A program made the position numbers and the translations under genes. A stretch of 64,000 bases of DNA from Acidiflorens sp049589875. GTDB lineage: Bacteria > Acidobacteriota > Terriglobia > Terriglobales > Acidobacteriaceae. Location of the stretch: contig JBAWBR010000034.1 of the NCBI GenBank assembly GCA_049589875.1, positions 14,793-78,792 of the forward strand, in the 5' to 3' direction. The notes below the pieces were generated by a model. The model was not told the DNA's origin. It made no database searches and saw only the letters and a program-made list of their open reading frames with translations. This document shows, in pieces, positions 26,858-36,944 of this stretch (position 1 is the stretch's first letter; each line of letters begins with the position of its first letter).

Positions 26858-29800
26858 CTATTTCTTTGCCGCAGTCGCGGATTTCCCTGACACTCGGGCC
26901 GCCTTGTATTCGATTAAACGATACCCTCTTTGCTTCGCCTGTGTTCGCACATCCGCAAGCAGGCTCATACCGGCGGAAGCATTGCCCGATGCCGACTCGG
27001 TTTCGCCCAGAGCAAGTTCCGCTTCCAGCCGATATCCTACATATCCGGACTTCCTCGCGCTCGCGATGGTGGTCTGGAGAATCCTGACCGCATCCTTTAT
27101 CTTTCCGCCGGCAGCGGCCAGCTGCGCTTCCGCGATCGAGGCTCTCAGGCGAACTGAAAAATCCTGGCTCTTGGCCAGGAGATCGTGAACGCCGGAAGTC
27201 TCTTTCTGCGCTTCTTCCAGCTTTCCCTGGGATAGCAAAATCCCCGCCAGCGCAGTGTCGGCGAGAATTTCATCGTCTCCAATTCCTTCTTTGCGAAATT
27301 CTTCGCGCGCCTGCCGCAGCGTATTCTCCGCTTCAATCTCGTCGCCTTCTTCCACCAGAAGAGTAGCCAGTCCCATCTGCGATTCGGCCACATTCCCCTT
27401 TTCTCCCATCTGCGTTCGCAGCGTAATCGATTCGTTGTAATCATTGAGGGCAGCGCTCAAACTTCCCTCTTCGGTCGAGACCTCACCCAGGCTGTAAAGC
27501 GCATATGCGACTCCGCTCTGGTCGCCGAGTTGTTTGGATAGTTCTTCAGACTGCTCGTACATTTTGCGCGCGCCGTTCAAATCGCCTTGCCAGCGCAGGA
27601 CTTCTCCCAGGTTGTAGAGCGCCGTGCTGGTGCGCTCCTGGTCGCCAATCTGTCGTGACGCGGCGAGTCCTTCCTCCAGCATCTTCTTGCCTTGTTTCAA
27701 ATCGCCTTGCTGAAGAGTGCGCGCGGCAATGCTGCCCAGGACCGCCGCCGCGCTATGGTTGTCGCCCACCTCGCGAAACACCGCAAGAGATTCGTTCAGA
27801 ATTTTGATTGAGCCCGCAAGATCGCCCTTCTCGCCTAACGCATTCGCAAGGTTGTTTAGAGTAGTCGCGGTGGCGCGTTTGTCGCCGGTTTCGCGCTGGA
27901 TAGCGAGTGCGCGGTCATACGCTTCAGCCGCGGCGGAGAAGTTGCCCTGATCAAAATGAACAATTCCGATAATCGTCAGCGCTCTAGCTACTTCAGCGCG
28001 CTCGCCTGCTGTTTCAGAAATGCGCTCCGCTTCCTGAGCGCAGCGCAGCGCATCATCCGGTTTGCCCTGCTTTTCGAAAGCGCGTGCCTCCTGGATAAGA
28101 GCTCGGGCCAGCAGCAGCGTTGCGCCCAGATCGCGCGCGCGGCTGGCTGCGGCTTCGGCTGCCGCCTCTTGTTCCTTGTATGCGCCCTTGATATCGAAGA
28201 CATCGGCCTGCTGCAGATCGATGCGTGGGTCTTCATGATCGGGAGACGGCAACTTACGCAGCGCCGCGAGGGTGGCCAGAGCCTCATCCACCGTGCGCCC
28301 CTGTTTTTGAGCATTCGCGAGCCGCAACCCATATTCGATGTTGTCGGGATAAAACTCGACGAGCGTGCGGTAGATCTCCACCGCTTTGTCCCATTTGTGA
28401 TTCAACTCCCAATCCCTGCCTTCTATCCATAAGCGCTCTTCGTGAGAGAGTCCGGAAGAAAGATCGAGAGCCTTTTTCGATTCCTCTTGCGCCTTCACGT
28501 CATCGCCCATTGCCTCCCAGGCATCCGCCAGCGCCGAATGTCCAAGCGCGAAGCCTGGATCGGCCGCGACCGCTTGCTGCAAGAGATCGCGAGCCGGCAG
28601 CGCATCCGCCAGACGGAGTTTTGCCAAGCCTTCCGAATACAGCTTTGCAGCACCCGCGTTCGAGGGCAGGGAAGCGCGCACCAGCGCCGTTTCGGTCGCG
28701 GTGTTTTCGCCGACTCCAAGGGCTCGTCGAATTTCTTTTCCTACTCGAGTTGTCAGATCGTCGAGGCCGCTCTCGGTCCCTTTTTCCGAGAGAGTGGCAG
28801 CAATCTCGCCGGTCCTGGCATCCTGCAACCACAGATCGATCCGCACCTCCGATGGGCTACCCTGGTCGAGGTACGATCCCAGCACAATGTAATCGCTTCC
28901 CAAATATTTCCTCAGATGTTTGAGCGTGTCTTGCGCCAGAGTTTGTTTGCCCGTCAGGCGAAGGTCTGCGCTTGCGCGAGCGATGTTTTCTCCGGGGAAG
29001 GTACGCAGCTTGCCCCCCGCCGCCAGTTGCGCAGTCAACATTTCAGGCAGCGCCGTTGAAACCCACTCGGTATCCCTGCGTCCCGATAGATTCTGAAACG
29101 GCAACACCGCAACCGATGGGCGCGCCATCACCGGCCCTACTGCGGCGGGCGTATTACCACTAATGAAGGGAATGCTATTGCGCAGCCTGGTGATAAGGAA
29201 AACTGCGGCCGCAATCAGAAGGATTGCCGCCAGCACTGCGCCCAGCCGCCGGTCTATGCTCCATCGGCCCAAGTGCGCGGTCTCGTCGCGCAGCGCCTGA
29301 GCCACCTCGTCTCCATTTTGAAAGCGGTCTTCTGGGTCGCGCGCGAGACATTTCAGGATCAGCAACTCCCAGCGCCTATCGAGTTCGGGAACAAGCGTTC
29401 GCGGCGGCACGGGGTCTTCCCTGATTCGCCGAACCGCCATCGAGAGCGGCGTGGCATCTTCAAAAGCCCGCGTGCCCGTGACCATCTGGTATAAGACCAA
29501 GCCGAGCGAATAAACGTCGGAAGCCGGAGTGAGTTCTTTGCCTTCCACCTGCTCGGGTGACATATAAGCGGGCGTGCCGAGCACTTCGCCCGAACCAGTA
29601 ACTGGCGCGCCCGCACTTGCATCCTGATTGGATCGCAATGCCAGGCCAAAATCTGTGATGACGGCGCGCAGGTTTTTGCGAGCGCGGGTCAGCACCACAT
29701 TGCCGGGCTTGAAATCCCTATGCAGAATGCCGGCAGCATGCGCCGCACCGAGGCCCGACGCCATCTGAAGAGCGATAGGTTTTGCATCGTGCGTACTCAG

Positions 29801-30376
29801 AAGCGGTTGACGCCGGAGGTACTCCGCCAGCGTTTCGCCGTCCAGCAATTCCATGGCAACAAATGCGACCGAACCTCGGTTCGCGCCATTAGCCTCTGTT
29901 GTCGGAGCCTGCCGGAACAGATCGAAAATTCGGCAAACATTGGGATGAGTCACCTTGCGCGCAAGATAAACTTCGCGCTTGAAGCGCTCTAAAGCTTTGG
30001 CATCGTGCAGAAGTTCGCCGCGAATTGACTTAAGAGCCACCGGCTCATGCAGCTCTATATCTTCCGCTTCGTACACTTCACCCATGCCGCCGCGCGCCAG
30101 AAAGCGTGTGATTCGAAATCGTTCAGCAACGAAATCGCCAGGATTGAAGGCTTGATTTTGCGCGGGGGCGCTGCTGGAAACGCTCGCCGCTAAGGCTGGA
30201 TTGGAAAGGAAACCACCCGATTCCACATGGTGGGCCAGCAGCCGTTCGACCTCGCGCCGCACCAGTGGATCCTGCGCGGCTGCGGCCACAAACGCGGTCC
30301 GCTCGCCGGGAGTTTTTTCGAGCGCGCTTTCAAACAGCCCTTTGACGGTCTCCCATTGCTGCGGCGTCAATTCCAT
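26858..30376 (-). CDS. Ser/Thr protein kinase with TolB-like and TPR domains
   Basis: Membrane-bound Hanks-type kinase of 1172 residues. A short N-terminal helical region is followed by the kinase domain (about 85-355) with the Gly-loop LARGGMGEVYEA, Lys in VALKSI, catalytic loop LHRDFKPGN, TDFGLALR and TPAYMSPEQ, all complete. There is one membrane helix (about 380-400). A periplasmic TolB-like region (SVAVLPFQNLSG, about 425-560) comes next, then at least ten TPR-type repeats to the end. The start ATG lies inside the 3' end of the sigma-factor gene (47-base overlap), so the two are co-transcribed and coupled. Sigma factor plus TPR kinase pairs are characteristic of Acidobacteria; phosphorylation control of the sigma factor or its promoter set is plausible. 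The signal is unknown. Confidence 0.94.
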   Translation of the reverse strand: MELTPQQWETVKGLFESALEKTPGERTAFVAAAAQDPLVRREVERLLAHHVESGGFLSNPALAASVSSSAPAQNQAFNPGDFVAERFRITRFLARGGMGEVYEAEDIELHEPVALKSIRGELLHDAKALERFKREVYLARKVTHPNVCRIFDLFRQAPTTEANGANRGSVAFVAMELLDGETLAEYLRRQPLLSTHDAKPIALQMASGLGAAHAAGILHRDFKPGNVVLTRARKNLRAVITDFGLALRSNQDASAGAPVTGSGEVLGTPAYMSPEQVEGKELTPASDVYSLGLVLYQMVTGTRAFEDATPLSMAVRRIREDPVPPRTLVPELDRRWELLILKCLARDPEDRFQNGDEVAQALRDETAHLGRWSIDRRLGAVLAAILLIAAAVFLITRLRNSIPFISGNTPAAVGPVMARPSVAVLPFQNLSGRRDTEWVSTALPEMLTAQLAAGGKLRTFPGENIARASADLRLTGKQTLAQDTLKHLRKYLGSDYIVLGSYLDQGSPSEVRIDLWLQDARTGEIAATLSEKGTESGLDDLTTRVGKEIRRALGVGENTATETALVRASLPSNAGAAKLYSEGLAKLRLADALPARDLLQQAVAADPGFALGHSALADAWEAMGDDVKAQEESKKALDLSSGLSHEERLWIEGRDWELNHKWDKAVEIYRTLVEFYPDNIEYGLRLANAQKQGRTVDEALATLAALRKLPSPDHEDPRIDLQQADVFDIKGAYKEQEAAAEAAASRARDLGATLLLARALIQEARAFEKQGKPDDALRCAQEAERISETAGERAEVARALTIIGIVHFDQGNFSAAAEAYDRALAIQRETGDKRATATTLNNLANALGEKGDLAGSIKILNESLAVFREVGDNHSAAAVLGSIAARTLQQGDLKQGKKMLEEGLAASRQIGDQERTSTALYNLGEVLRWQGDLNGARKMYEQSEELSKQLGDQSGVAYALYSLGEVSTEEGSLSAALNDYNESITLRTQMGEKGNVAESQMGLATLLVEEGDEIEAENTLRQAREEFRKEGIGDDEILADTALAGILLSQGKLEEAQKETSGVHDLLAKSQDFSVRLRASIAEAQLAAAGGKIKDAVRILQTTIASARKSGYVGYRLEAELALGETESASGNASAGMSLLADVRTQAKQRGYRLIEYKAARVSGKSATAAKK

Positions 30377-30938
30377 AGCGCTCTTTCAAGTCGGCGTAGA
30401 GCCAGGCTTTTGCAATGCTCCAATCGCGCTTGACCGTCTTCGGCGAGATTCCCAGTACTTCGGCTGACTCCTCCACGCTCAGGCCGCCAAAGAAACGCAA
30501 TTCCACAACGCGGGCCTGCCGGGGATCGATCTTGGCGAGCTGATTCAGCGAGTCGTCAACCGCGAGCAATTCGTCAGCCTGTTGTTCGGCAAAGATGAAT
30601 GCCTCATCCAGCGATAATTTCTTCTGTTCTCCGCCGCGTTTTTCACGAGTGTGTCCGCGCGCGTAGTCGATCAGAATTCGCCGCATCAACTGTGCGGCCA
30701 CCCCAAAAAAATGAGCCCGGCTTTGCCAGTTGACCGAGCGCTGCTCGACCAGCTTCAAATAAGCTTCGTGTACGAGAGCTGTGGCTTGCAGCGTGTGGTC
30801 GCCCCGTTCGCGCCGCATGTAACTGCCTGCCAGCCTGCGCAATTCGGAATACACCACTGGGATGAGCTTTCCTGCGGCGTCATCGTCCCCGCGCGTCAGG
30901 GCGGACAACAAGAGCGTTACATCCTGGCTCTCGGTCAT
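30330..30938 (-). CDS. ECF-type RNA polymerase sigma factor
   Basis: Alternative sigma factor of 202 residues, of the ECF subfamily that starts TESQDVTLLLSAL and has SELRRLAGSYMRRER in region 2. Region 2 continues with LVHEAYLKL and RAHFFGVAAQLMRRILIDYAR, which cover the core-binding and -10 recognition helices. Region 4 follows, with RVVELRFFGGLSVEESAEVLGISPKTVKRDW as a helix-turn-helix for the -35 element. There is no anti-sigma gene. Instead the 3' end overlaps the kinase gene by 47 bases. The short extension after LKERYGI reaches into the kinase start and may be the price of the overlap. A role in envelope or stress signalling together with the kinase is inferred. Confidence 0.93.
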   Translation of the reverse strand: MTESQDVTLLLSALTRGDDDAAGKLIPVVYSELRRLAGSYMRRERGDHTLQATALVHEAYLKLVEQRSVNWQSRAHFFGVAAQLMRRILIDYARGHTREKRGGEQKKLSLDEAFIFAEQQADELLAVDDSLNQLAKIDPRQARVVELRFFGGLSVEESAEVLGISPKTVKRDWSIAKAWLYADLKERYGIDAAAMGDRQRAV

Positions 30939-31001
30939 AGCGGGGACATTCTACCCCCGAATGCTCCTGTCAACTAAACAAAACTTTCCACGAACAGTTC
31001 A

Positions 31002-33725
31002 CTACATGAGCTTGCCGTCCGCGCTCATCAGGTGAAACTCGCCCAGGTTCAGCTCTTTTACGCCGCTTTCGATCTTCGCGCGGTCTCCGACCACAACCCA
31101 GATCATCTGCTCTGGCCGGACCACCGCTTTCGCCGCCGCATTTACGTCACCGGTCTTGAGCGCACTTACTTTCGCGCCATAGGTTTCGAAGTAATCGTCT
31201 GGCAAGCCAAACTGCACGATATCGACGATGGATTGCCCAAGCGCATCCAGCGTCTCGCGCGAACCGGGCAGCTTGAGCGTTTCGTTTGCTTGAATTTTTT
31301 CCAATTCTGCGTCGCCCACGGGATGATCGCTCACAATTCCGTGCAGCTCCTTGTTCATCTCAACCAGCGATTCTTTCGTCTTGTCCGTTTGTACGGGTGC
31401 GATCGCAAAGAAAGGACGTTGGCCGCGAGCCTCGCGCAAAACCGTGCGGGCCCCATAAGACCAATGTTTGTCTTCGCGCAGGTTCATGTTGATGCGCGCG
31501 CCAAAAGTTCCGCCCAGAGCGTCATGCATCGCCTCAATGGCAATTTCATCCGGATTGGCCCGCGGCGGCGCGACTACTCCCGCAACAATTACCGATTGAA
31601 TTGCACCCGGCTTGTCGATCAAATACACCGCCGATTTTGAAGCCACGGCAACGTTGCTCACACTCTTGTGCGGGACTTCGCCGCTCTTCCATCCAGCAAA
31701 TAACTTCTCGAGCTTCAGCGTAATATCTTTTAAAGTCGTATCTCCCACCACGATGAGCGTCGAATTATTCGGACGGAACCAGGTTTCATGAAACTTCACC
31801 AGATCTGCCCGAGTGAGTTTCGAAACGCTCTCAATCGTTCCAGTTCCCGTCAGCGGATTGCCATAAGGATGATTGGCGCCATAGAGCAGCGCCGGCAACA
31901 CCCGTTGCGCGATTGTCGCCGGAGTATTCTCCTCGCGCTCAATTCCCGCCAGCGCGAGCTTTCGCTCCCGCGTCACCTCGGCTTCCGGAAACGACGGATT
32001 CAGTGCCACGTCGGCGAACAGATCGAGCGACCGGTCAAGCTTCGCGGTGAGCGCCGAGAGCGAAATAAAGGACATGTCGAGATTCGAGTAGCCGCGGATC
32101 TGCGCTCCCAGCGACTCCAGTTCATCGCTGATCTGCAGTGCGTTACGCGTGCGCGTGCCATCCGTCAGCACCTGCATCGCGAAGTTCGCGGTCCCAGGCG
32201 AACTCAACGAATCGGAAGCATAGCCCGCATCGGCCGCCAGCGTAAAATTCACGAGCGGAACCTCATGCCGCTCCGCGAGGACGATCTTTAATCCATTGGA
32301 CAGCGTTGCGCGTTGTAACTTTGGCAGCTTCAGTTCCGGAGGAGTCCCCGGCGTGGGCGCTTTACTTCGGTCCGCGCCCGTGGCTGCAGTCTTGTACTCA
32401 GGGAACGGATCGACCTCAAGAATGTAAACGCCATCCGAAAGCCAGCGATTAGCAGCCAGCCTCAGATCCTCCGCAGTCGCTTCTTGCACACGCTTGAGCG
32501 AGATTTTGTAAGCATCCGGACTCCCACGAAATACCTGACTCATTGCCAGACGGTCCGATTTCCCTCCGAATCCGCCTATGCGCTCGATACCGCGAATGAA
32601 GTTCGCCTCATATTGCGCCTTTACACGCTGTAACTCCTCCTGCGTCGGTCCGTCCTTCAGAAAGCGCGCCAGTTCCTCATCCAACTCTTTTTCCACTTGT
32701 GTCAGGCTTTGTCCCGGCCGCGCCGTTGCCTGCACGCGGAACTGTCCGCCGATCTCGCGCAGATCGGTGAAGGCAGCGGCATCGGTGGCAATTTGATCCT
32801 CATAGACCAGCCGCTTATAGAAACGCGATGACTTACCTGAACTAAGGCAATCACTTACCAAGTCTAGATAGTCGGCTTCCGCGCTGCCGTATTCCGGAAT
32901 ATTCCACACCTTATAAATCCGTGCCTGCGGAACCCGATCCTGAACTACGCCGCGATGGGTTCCGCTCATCTTCGCAATCCATACCTCCTGATGTCCCACC
33001 GGCGGGCCGGCCGGAATGTCTCCGAAATATTTCTCCGCCTTCTCGCGCGCCGTCTTCACGTCAATATCTCCGGCAATCACCATCACCACATTCGACGGCC
33101 CGTAATAAGTCTTGAACCACTCCTGCACATCCTTCATCGATGCCGCATCCAGATCGGCCATATCTCCAATCGTCGTCCAGGAATAAGGATGCTTCGCCGG
33201 ATATGTATTCTCCGTAATCAACTGCCGGGTCACTCCATACGGCTGATTTTCGCCCTGCCGCTTTTCGTTCTGCACCACGCCCCGCTGCAGGTCGAGCGTC
33301 TTCTGATCGAGCGCACCCAGCAGATGCCCCATCCGGTCCGATTCCATCCACAGCGCGAGGTCGACCGCAGATGTGGGAACATTCTCAAAGTAATTCGTGC
33401 GATCGGGGTTGGTTGTTCCGTTCAGATCGGTCGCGCCGACCTTCTCCATGGTGTCGATGTAGCGCCCCTGCGAATGTTCACTGCCGCCGAACATCAGATG
33501 CTCGAAAAGGTGGGCGAATCCCGTCTTTCCGGGCTTTTCGTTTTTCGATCCCACGTGGTACCACATATTGATCGCCACAATCGGCGCCTTATGATCCTCA
33601 TGCACAATCACGGTGAGCCCGTTCTCCAGAACAAAACGTTGATACGGAATATCAATTTCTTTCATCTGCCCGAAACTCCCGATCGCGGTTGCCGCGACAA
33701 TAAGTAAAAGAACCGCTAGTTTCAT
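31002..33725 (-). CDS. Secreted M16-family zinc metallopeptidase (two-domain)
   Basis: Exported insulinase-type peptidase of about 907 residues. The start is set at ATG 33725 (AGGAGG 12 bases upstream) because this gives a signal peptide, KLAVLLLIVAATAIGSFG; the open frame begins 29 codons earlier. The N-terminal M16 domain has the inverted zinc motif HLFEH in GFAHLFEHLMFGGSE and the supporting Glu region downstream. The C-terminal half (from about residue 480, TLSNGLKIVLAERHEVPLV) is a second M16 domain with the zinc His/Glu lost (GTANFAMQVLTDGT), the usual active-inactive pairing that forms the clam-shell chamber. A role in degrading small peptides in the periplasm is likely. Monocistronic, with its promoter region shared with the divergent S1-domain gene. 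Confidence 0.93.
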   Translation of the reverse strand: MKLAVLLLIVAATAIGSFGQMKEIDIPYQRFVLENGLTVIVHEDHKAPIVAINMWYHVGSKNEKPGKTGFAHLFEHLMFGGSEHSQGRYIDTMEKVGATDLNGTTNPDRTNYFENVPTSAVDLALWMESDRMGHLLGALDQKTLDLQRGVVQNEKRQGENQPYGVTRQLITENTYPAKHPYSWTTIGDMADLDAASMKDVQEWFKTYYGPSNVVMVIAGDIDVKTAREKAEKYFGDIPAGPPVGHQEVWIAKMSGTHRGVVQDRVPQARIYKVWNIPEYGSAEADYLDLVSDCLSSGKSSRFYKRLVYEDQIATDAAAFTDLREIGGQFRVQATARPGQSLTQVEKELDEELARFLKDGPTQEELQRVKAQYEANFIRGIERIGGFGGKSDRLAMSQVFRGSPDAYKISLKRVQEATAEDLRLAANRWLSDGVYILEVDPFPEYKTAATGADRSKAPTPGTPPELKLPKLQRATLSNGLKIVLAERHEVPLVNFTLAADAGYASDSLSSPGTANFAMQVLTDGTRTRNALQISDELESLGAQIRGYSNLDMSFISLSALTAKLDRSLDLFADVALNPSFPEAEVTRERKLALAGIEREENTPATIAQRVLPALLYGANHPYGNPLTGTGTIESVSKLTRADLVKFHETWFRPNNSTLIVVGDTTLKDITLKLEKLFAGWKSGEVPHKSVSNVAVASKSAVYLIDKPGAIQSVIVAGVVAPPRANPDEIAIEAMHDALGGTFGARINMNLREDKHWSYGARTVLREARGQRPFFAIAPVQTDKTKESLVEMNKELHGIVSDHPVGDAELEKIQANETLKLPGSRETLDALGQSIVDIVQFGLPDDYFETYGAKVSALKTGDVNAAAKAVVRPEQMIWVVVGDRAKIESGVKELNLGEFHLMSADGKLM

Positions 33726-33956
33726 TTTCACGTTCGTCCTCCTGGATGCCCTTGCGCTCCGGTCGTTGACGGCGCACAAATCGCTCAATCTGTTTGACTT
33801 TGGGATCGCCAAATAGTTTACATCCGCGCCGATTAAGTTGAGAGGCTACGCCGGCCCGCGATTCCTGCCCGGCATTCTGGGGTGGTATCCTAAAGATCGC
33901 TCTACTTCGGACACTACGAAGCGTAGACACTCGAAACTTAGACATCCGAACCTTTC

Positions 33957-35693
33957 ATGCCTGATCCCATCGCGCCCGATCCCACAGACGTGCCTTCAGA
34001 AGCGCCGGAAATCACACCGGCCGAACAGCCCACTCCGTCGTTCCACGACGCTTTTTCGGAATACGAGAAGTCTCACCCGCGCAAGCCCGAACCAGGTGCC
34101 CAGGGCCGCGAAGGAACGGTCATAGCGTTTACAGCAGACTCCATCATTCTCGACATCGGTTTCAAGAGTGAAGGAATTCTGCCGCTGACCGCTTTTCCTG
34201 CTGGCGCGCCCAAGGTCGGCGATAAATTCCAGGTTACAGTTAAGGGCCGCGACCCCGAAGGCTATTACGAGTTGACTCGTGGCAAGATCGAGCAACCCAC
34301 CGACTGGGCGGCGCTCGAAAAAGCGTTCGCCGATAAAGCGACCATCGCCGGGACCGTTACCGGCGCGGTGAAGGGCGGACTCAGCGTTGATGTTGGTGTG
34401 CGCGCCTTTATGCCCGCTTCCCGCACTGGCACACGCGACGCCGCCGAAATGGAGAAGCTGGTCGGTCAGGAGATCCGCTGCCGTATTACCAAGCTCGATG
34501 TCGATGATGAAGATGTCGTCGTCGATCGTCGTGTCATTTCCGAAGACGAAGCGGCGGCAGCCAAGCAGCGGCGGTTCTCCGAATTGAAAGAAGGCGACAC
34601 CGTGCGCGGCGAGGTCCGCACGCTCACCGATTATGGCGCGTTTGTCGATATTGGCGACGCCGATGCGCTGCTCCATGTGGGTGAAATTTCCTGGCATCGC
34701 GTAAACAAACCGTCCGACGTGCTTTCCGCGGGCCAGCAGATCGACGCCAGGATCATAAAGATTGAGCCTGAAAAGCGGCGCATTGCCATCAGCATGAAGC
34801 AGCTTCAACCTCATCCCTGGGATTCAGTCGCGGAAAAATATGAAACCGGGAAGCGCGTGCGCGGTGCCATCACGCGTCTGGCCGAATTCGGAGCATTTGT
34901 CGAAGTCGAGCCCGGCGTCGAAGGCCTCATCCACATCAGCGAAATGTCCTGGGGAAAAAAGGTAAAGAGAGTCAGCGACGTCGTGAAGGTCGGCGAGAGC
35001 GTCGAAGCGGTCGTTCTGAGCATTAATCTAGCGGAACGCCGCATGTCTCTCGGTCTGAAGCAGGCGCTGGGCGATCCGTGGACGGGCGCGGAACAAAAAT
35101 TCGCTCCCGGCACGGTGATCGACGGGCCGGTCACGAGCATCACCAAGTTCGGCGCGTTTGTGCAACTCGCCGAAGGTGTGGAAGGCATGATCCACGTCAG
35201 CGAAATTAGCGCCGAAAAGCGGATCAATCACCCGCAGGACGTGCTGAAATCCGGTCAGGTCGTGAAAGCGCAGATCCTCGCGCTCGATACCGAGAAGCGA
35301 ATCATCCGCCTCAGCATGAAGCAACTTGTCCCAACTTTCCTCGACGAATATCTCGCTGAGCACAAGGAAAGCGATGTGGTGACGGGCCGGCTGATTGAAA
35401 TCTCAGGCGGAAACGCGCGCGTGGAGTTGGGTCAAGGCGTACAAGCGTCGTGCAGGATTCCGGATGAATCGGAGAAGAAGCCGTCCGCGAACGAAGCGGC
35501 GGTCTCGTCATCGGTTTCATCGCCGGTCAAAGCCGATCTCTCTTCGCTAGGCTCCATGCTGCAAGCTCGTTGGAAAAGTGGACCGCCTCTGGTTTCGAAC
35601 AAAGCCGACACGTTGCGGCCCGGCCAGATTCGCAGCTTTCGAATCGCAAAGCTCGACGCGGCGGCAAAGAAAATTGAGTTAGAGTTGGAGTAA
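33957..35693 (+). CDS. Ribosomal protein S1-like, six S1 RNA-binding domains
   Basis: RNA-binding protein of 578 residues, close to the size of bacterial ribosomal protein S1. A Pro/Glu-rich N-terminus (about 1-48) is followed by S1 folds at about 50-115, 130-200, 213-285, 298-370 and 385-455, and a more divergent sixth (about 475-578) interrupted by a Ser-rich linker. The central repeats show the canonical TDYGAFVDIGDADALLHVGEIS and FGAFVEVEPGVEGLIHISEMSW patterns, and the later ones end in RRMSLGLKQ or RIIRLSMKQ. It may be the main rpsA of the genome or a paralogue; I cannot decide. The function would be helping structured mRNAs onto the 30S subunit. The start ATG at 33957 has no strong ribosome site. 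Confidence 0.88.
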   Translation: MPDPIAPDPTDVPSEAPEITPAEQPTPSFHDAFSEYEKSHPRKPEPGAQGREGTVIAFTADSIILDIGFKSEGILPLTAFPAGAPKVGDKFQVTVKGRDPEGYYELTRGKIEQPTDWAALEKAFADKATIAGTVTGAVKGGLSVDVGVRAFMPASRTGTRDAAEMEKLVGQEIRCRITKLDVDDEDVVVDRRVISEDEAAAAKQRRFSELKEGDTVRGEVRTLTDYGAFVDIGDADALLHVGEISWHRVNKPSDVLSAGQQIDARIIKIEPEKRRIAISMKQLQPHPWDSVAEKYETGKRVRGAITRLAEFGAFVEVEPGVEGLIHISEMSWGKKVKRVSDVVKVGESVEAVVLSINLAERRMSLGLKQALGDPWTGAEQKFAPGTVIDGPVTSITKFGAFVQLAEGVEGMIHVSEISAEKRINHPQDVLKSGQVVKAQILALDTEKRIIRLSMKQLVPTFLDEYLAEHKESDVVTGRLIEISGGNARVELGQGVQASCRIPDESEKKPSANEAAVSSSVSSPVKADLSSLGSMLQARWKSGPPLVSNKADTLRPGQIRSFRIAKLDAAAKKIELELE

Positions 35694-35752
35694 GTCTTCG
35701 CGCGGTCCGATTGTAGCGCCGGAGCTTCGCCGCCTATCCGTGTGCGCCCTCG

Positions 35753-35824
35753 CCCACCGTCCCCTAGCCCACCGTCCCAGAGACGCGCGACAAATTCGGT
35801 CTTCGGTCCGCGGTCTTACCGCGG
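35753..35824. terminator. GC-rich hairpin and 11-bp direct repeat between convergent genes
   Basis: CCGCGGT (35808-35814) pairs with ACCGCGG (35818-35824) around a three-base loop, one base before the stop of ctaB on the minus strand and about 115 bases after the S1-domain gene. It could end transcription from both sides, though there is no T-run. Just before it, CCCACCGTCCC occurs twice (35753-35763 and 35768-35778). Confidence 0.4.
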
Positions 35825-35825
35825 C

Positions 35826-36773
35826 CTACCGCCCCGCATTCACCATCATCAGTGCGAACAGAGCGGGCAGATACAGAATCGTAGCCCGAAGCAGGCGCCG
35901 GGCTGGCGCTTTGGACGCCGCCGCTGTAGCTGGCAATTGCGGCATCGCCATCCCCATCGATACTCGAAACAACATTGCTCCCATCAGCACAGCTCCAGCC
36001 ATATAGAAGCGGCCAGCCATCCCGACTGCGACCGGCAACACGCTGATCGGAATCAAGGCAGCTGAATAAGCCAAAATCCGCCAAACTGTTGATTTTCCAT
36101 TTGACTCGACGACCGGCAGCATGCGGATTTCCCCTTGCTCGTAGTCCTCGCGGTAAAGCCATGCAATCGACAAAAAGTGGGGGAACTGCCAGATGAACAT
36201 GATCGCAAACAGGATCAAAGTTTCCGTCTCGATGCGGCCACGCACTGCTGTCCATCCAAGCACGACCGGCATCGCGCCCGGAAATGCGCCGACGAATGTG
36301 CACACCGGCGAAACTTTCTTGAGTGGTGTGTAGGCCGCGAGGTAAACGAGCGCGGTCAGGAAGACCAGCAATCCGGTCAGCAGATTCGTATAAATTGCGA
36401 GATAGGCCGATCCGCCCAAGGTAAGTCCAAGGCCCACGACCAAGGCGTGCGCGCGCGACATTCTACCCGAGGGCAGCGGCCGCGAGGCGGTGCGCCGCAT
36501 GCGCGCATCCACGCCCGCTTCCATCACTTCATTCAGAGCAGCCGTTCCGCTCGAAACAAGAGCTACGCCCAGCAGCGCATGAAAAAGGCCCCACGACCAT
36601 GAGCTGACACCTGCCCGATGGGCGCCAAAGAAATATCCGCACCACGCAGTGAGCACAATCAGAGTTGTAATCCGCGCCTTGGTTAGTTCAGCGTAATCGC
36701 GCAGCAATGCGCCCGCCCGTTCTGCAAAAAATTTCTGGAACATGAATGTGGACACCAATTTGCCGCTCTCCAT
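35826..36773 (-). CDS. ctaB: Heme O synthase (protoheme IX farnesyltransferase)
   Basis: Integral membrane prenyltransferase that adds a farnesyl group to heme b to give heme O, the precursor of heme A for aa3 oxidases. The 315-residue product has the UbiA-family first motif in a form typical of this enzyme (NEVMEAGVDARMRRTASRPL, about residues 85-104), followed by LPSGRMS. The second polar motif region has FIWQFPHFLSIAWLYREDYEQGEIRMLP. About eight membrane helices are visible. An alternative start is ATG 36743, ten codons in. It lies 2.7 kb from the aa3-type oxidase operon (42714-47100), which needs heme A. No ctaA was seen in the window. Confidence 0.95.
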   Translation of the reverse strand: MESGKLVSTFMFQKFFAERAGALLRDYAELTKARITTLIVLTAWCGYFFGAHRAGVSSWSWGLFHALLGVALVSSGTAALNEVMEAGVDARMRRTASRPLPSGRMSRAHALVVGLGLTLGGSAYLAIYTNLLTGLLVFLTALVYLAAYTPLKKVSPVCTFVGAFPGAMPVVLGWTAVRGRIETETLILFAIMFIWQFPHFLSIAWLYREDYEQGEIRMLPVVESNGKSTVWRILAYSAALIPISVLPVAVGMAGRFYMAGAVLMGAMLFRVSMGMAMPQLPATAAASKAPARRLLRATILYLPALFALMMVNAGR

Positions 36774-36944
36774 CCGCCCTCACCCGGCGGTTTGGTTGCA
36801 GCCGGCAATCGAAAATGACTTTCGATCAGATCTGTCAAAGGATAGCATTCGTATCGCGACCTTAGTCGAAAGTCAAGACAAAATTCAAACTTACTCTGTC
36901 TTAGCTAGGTCCTGTTACTCGCATTGCTACCCACATCCTGGCAC

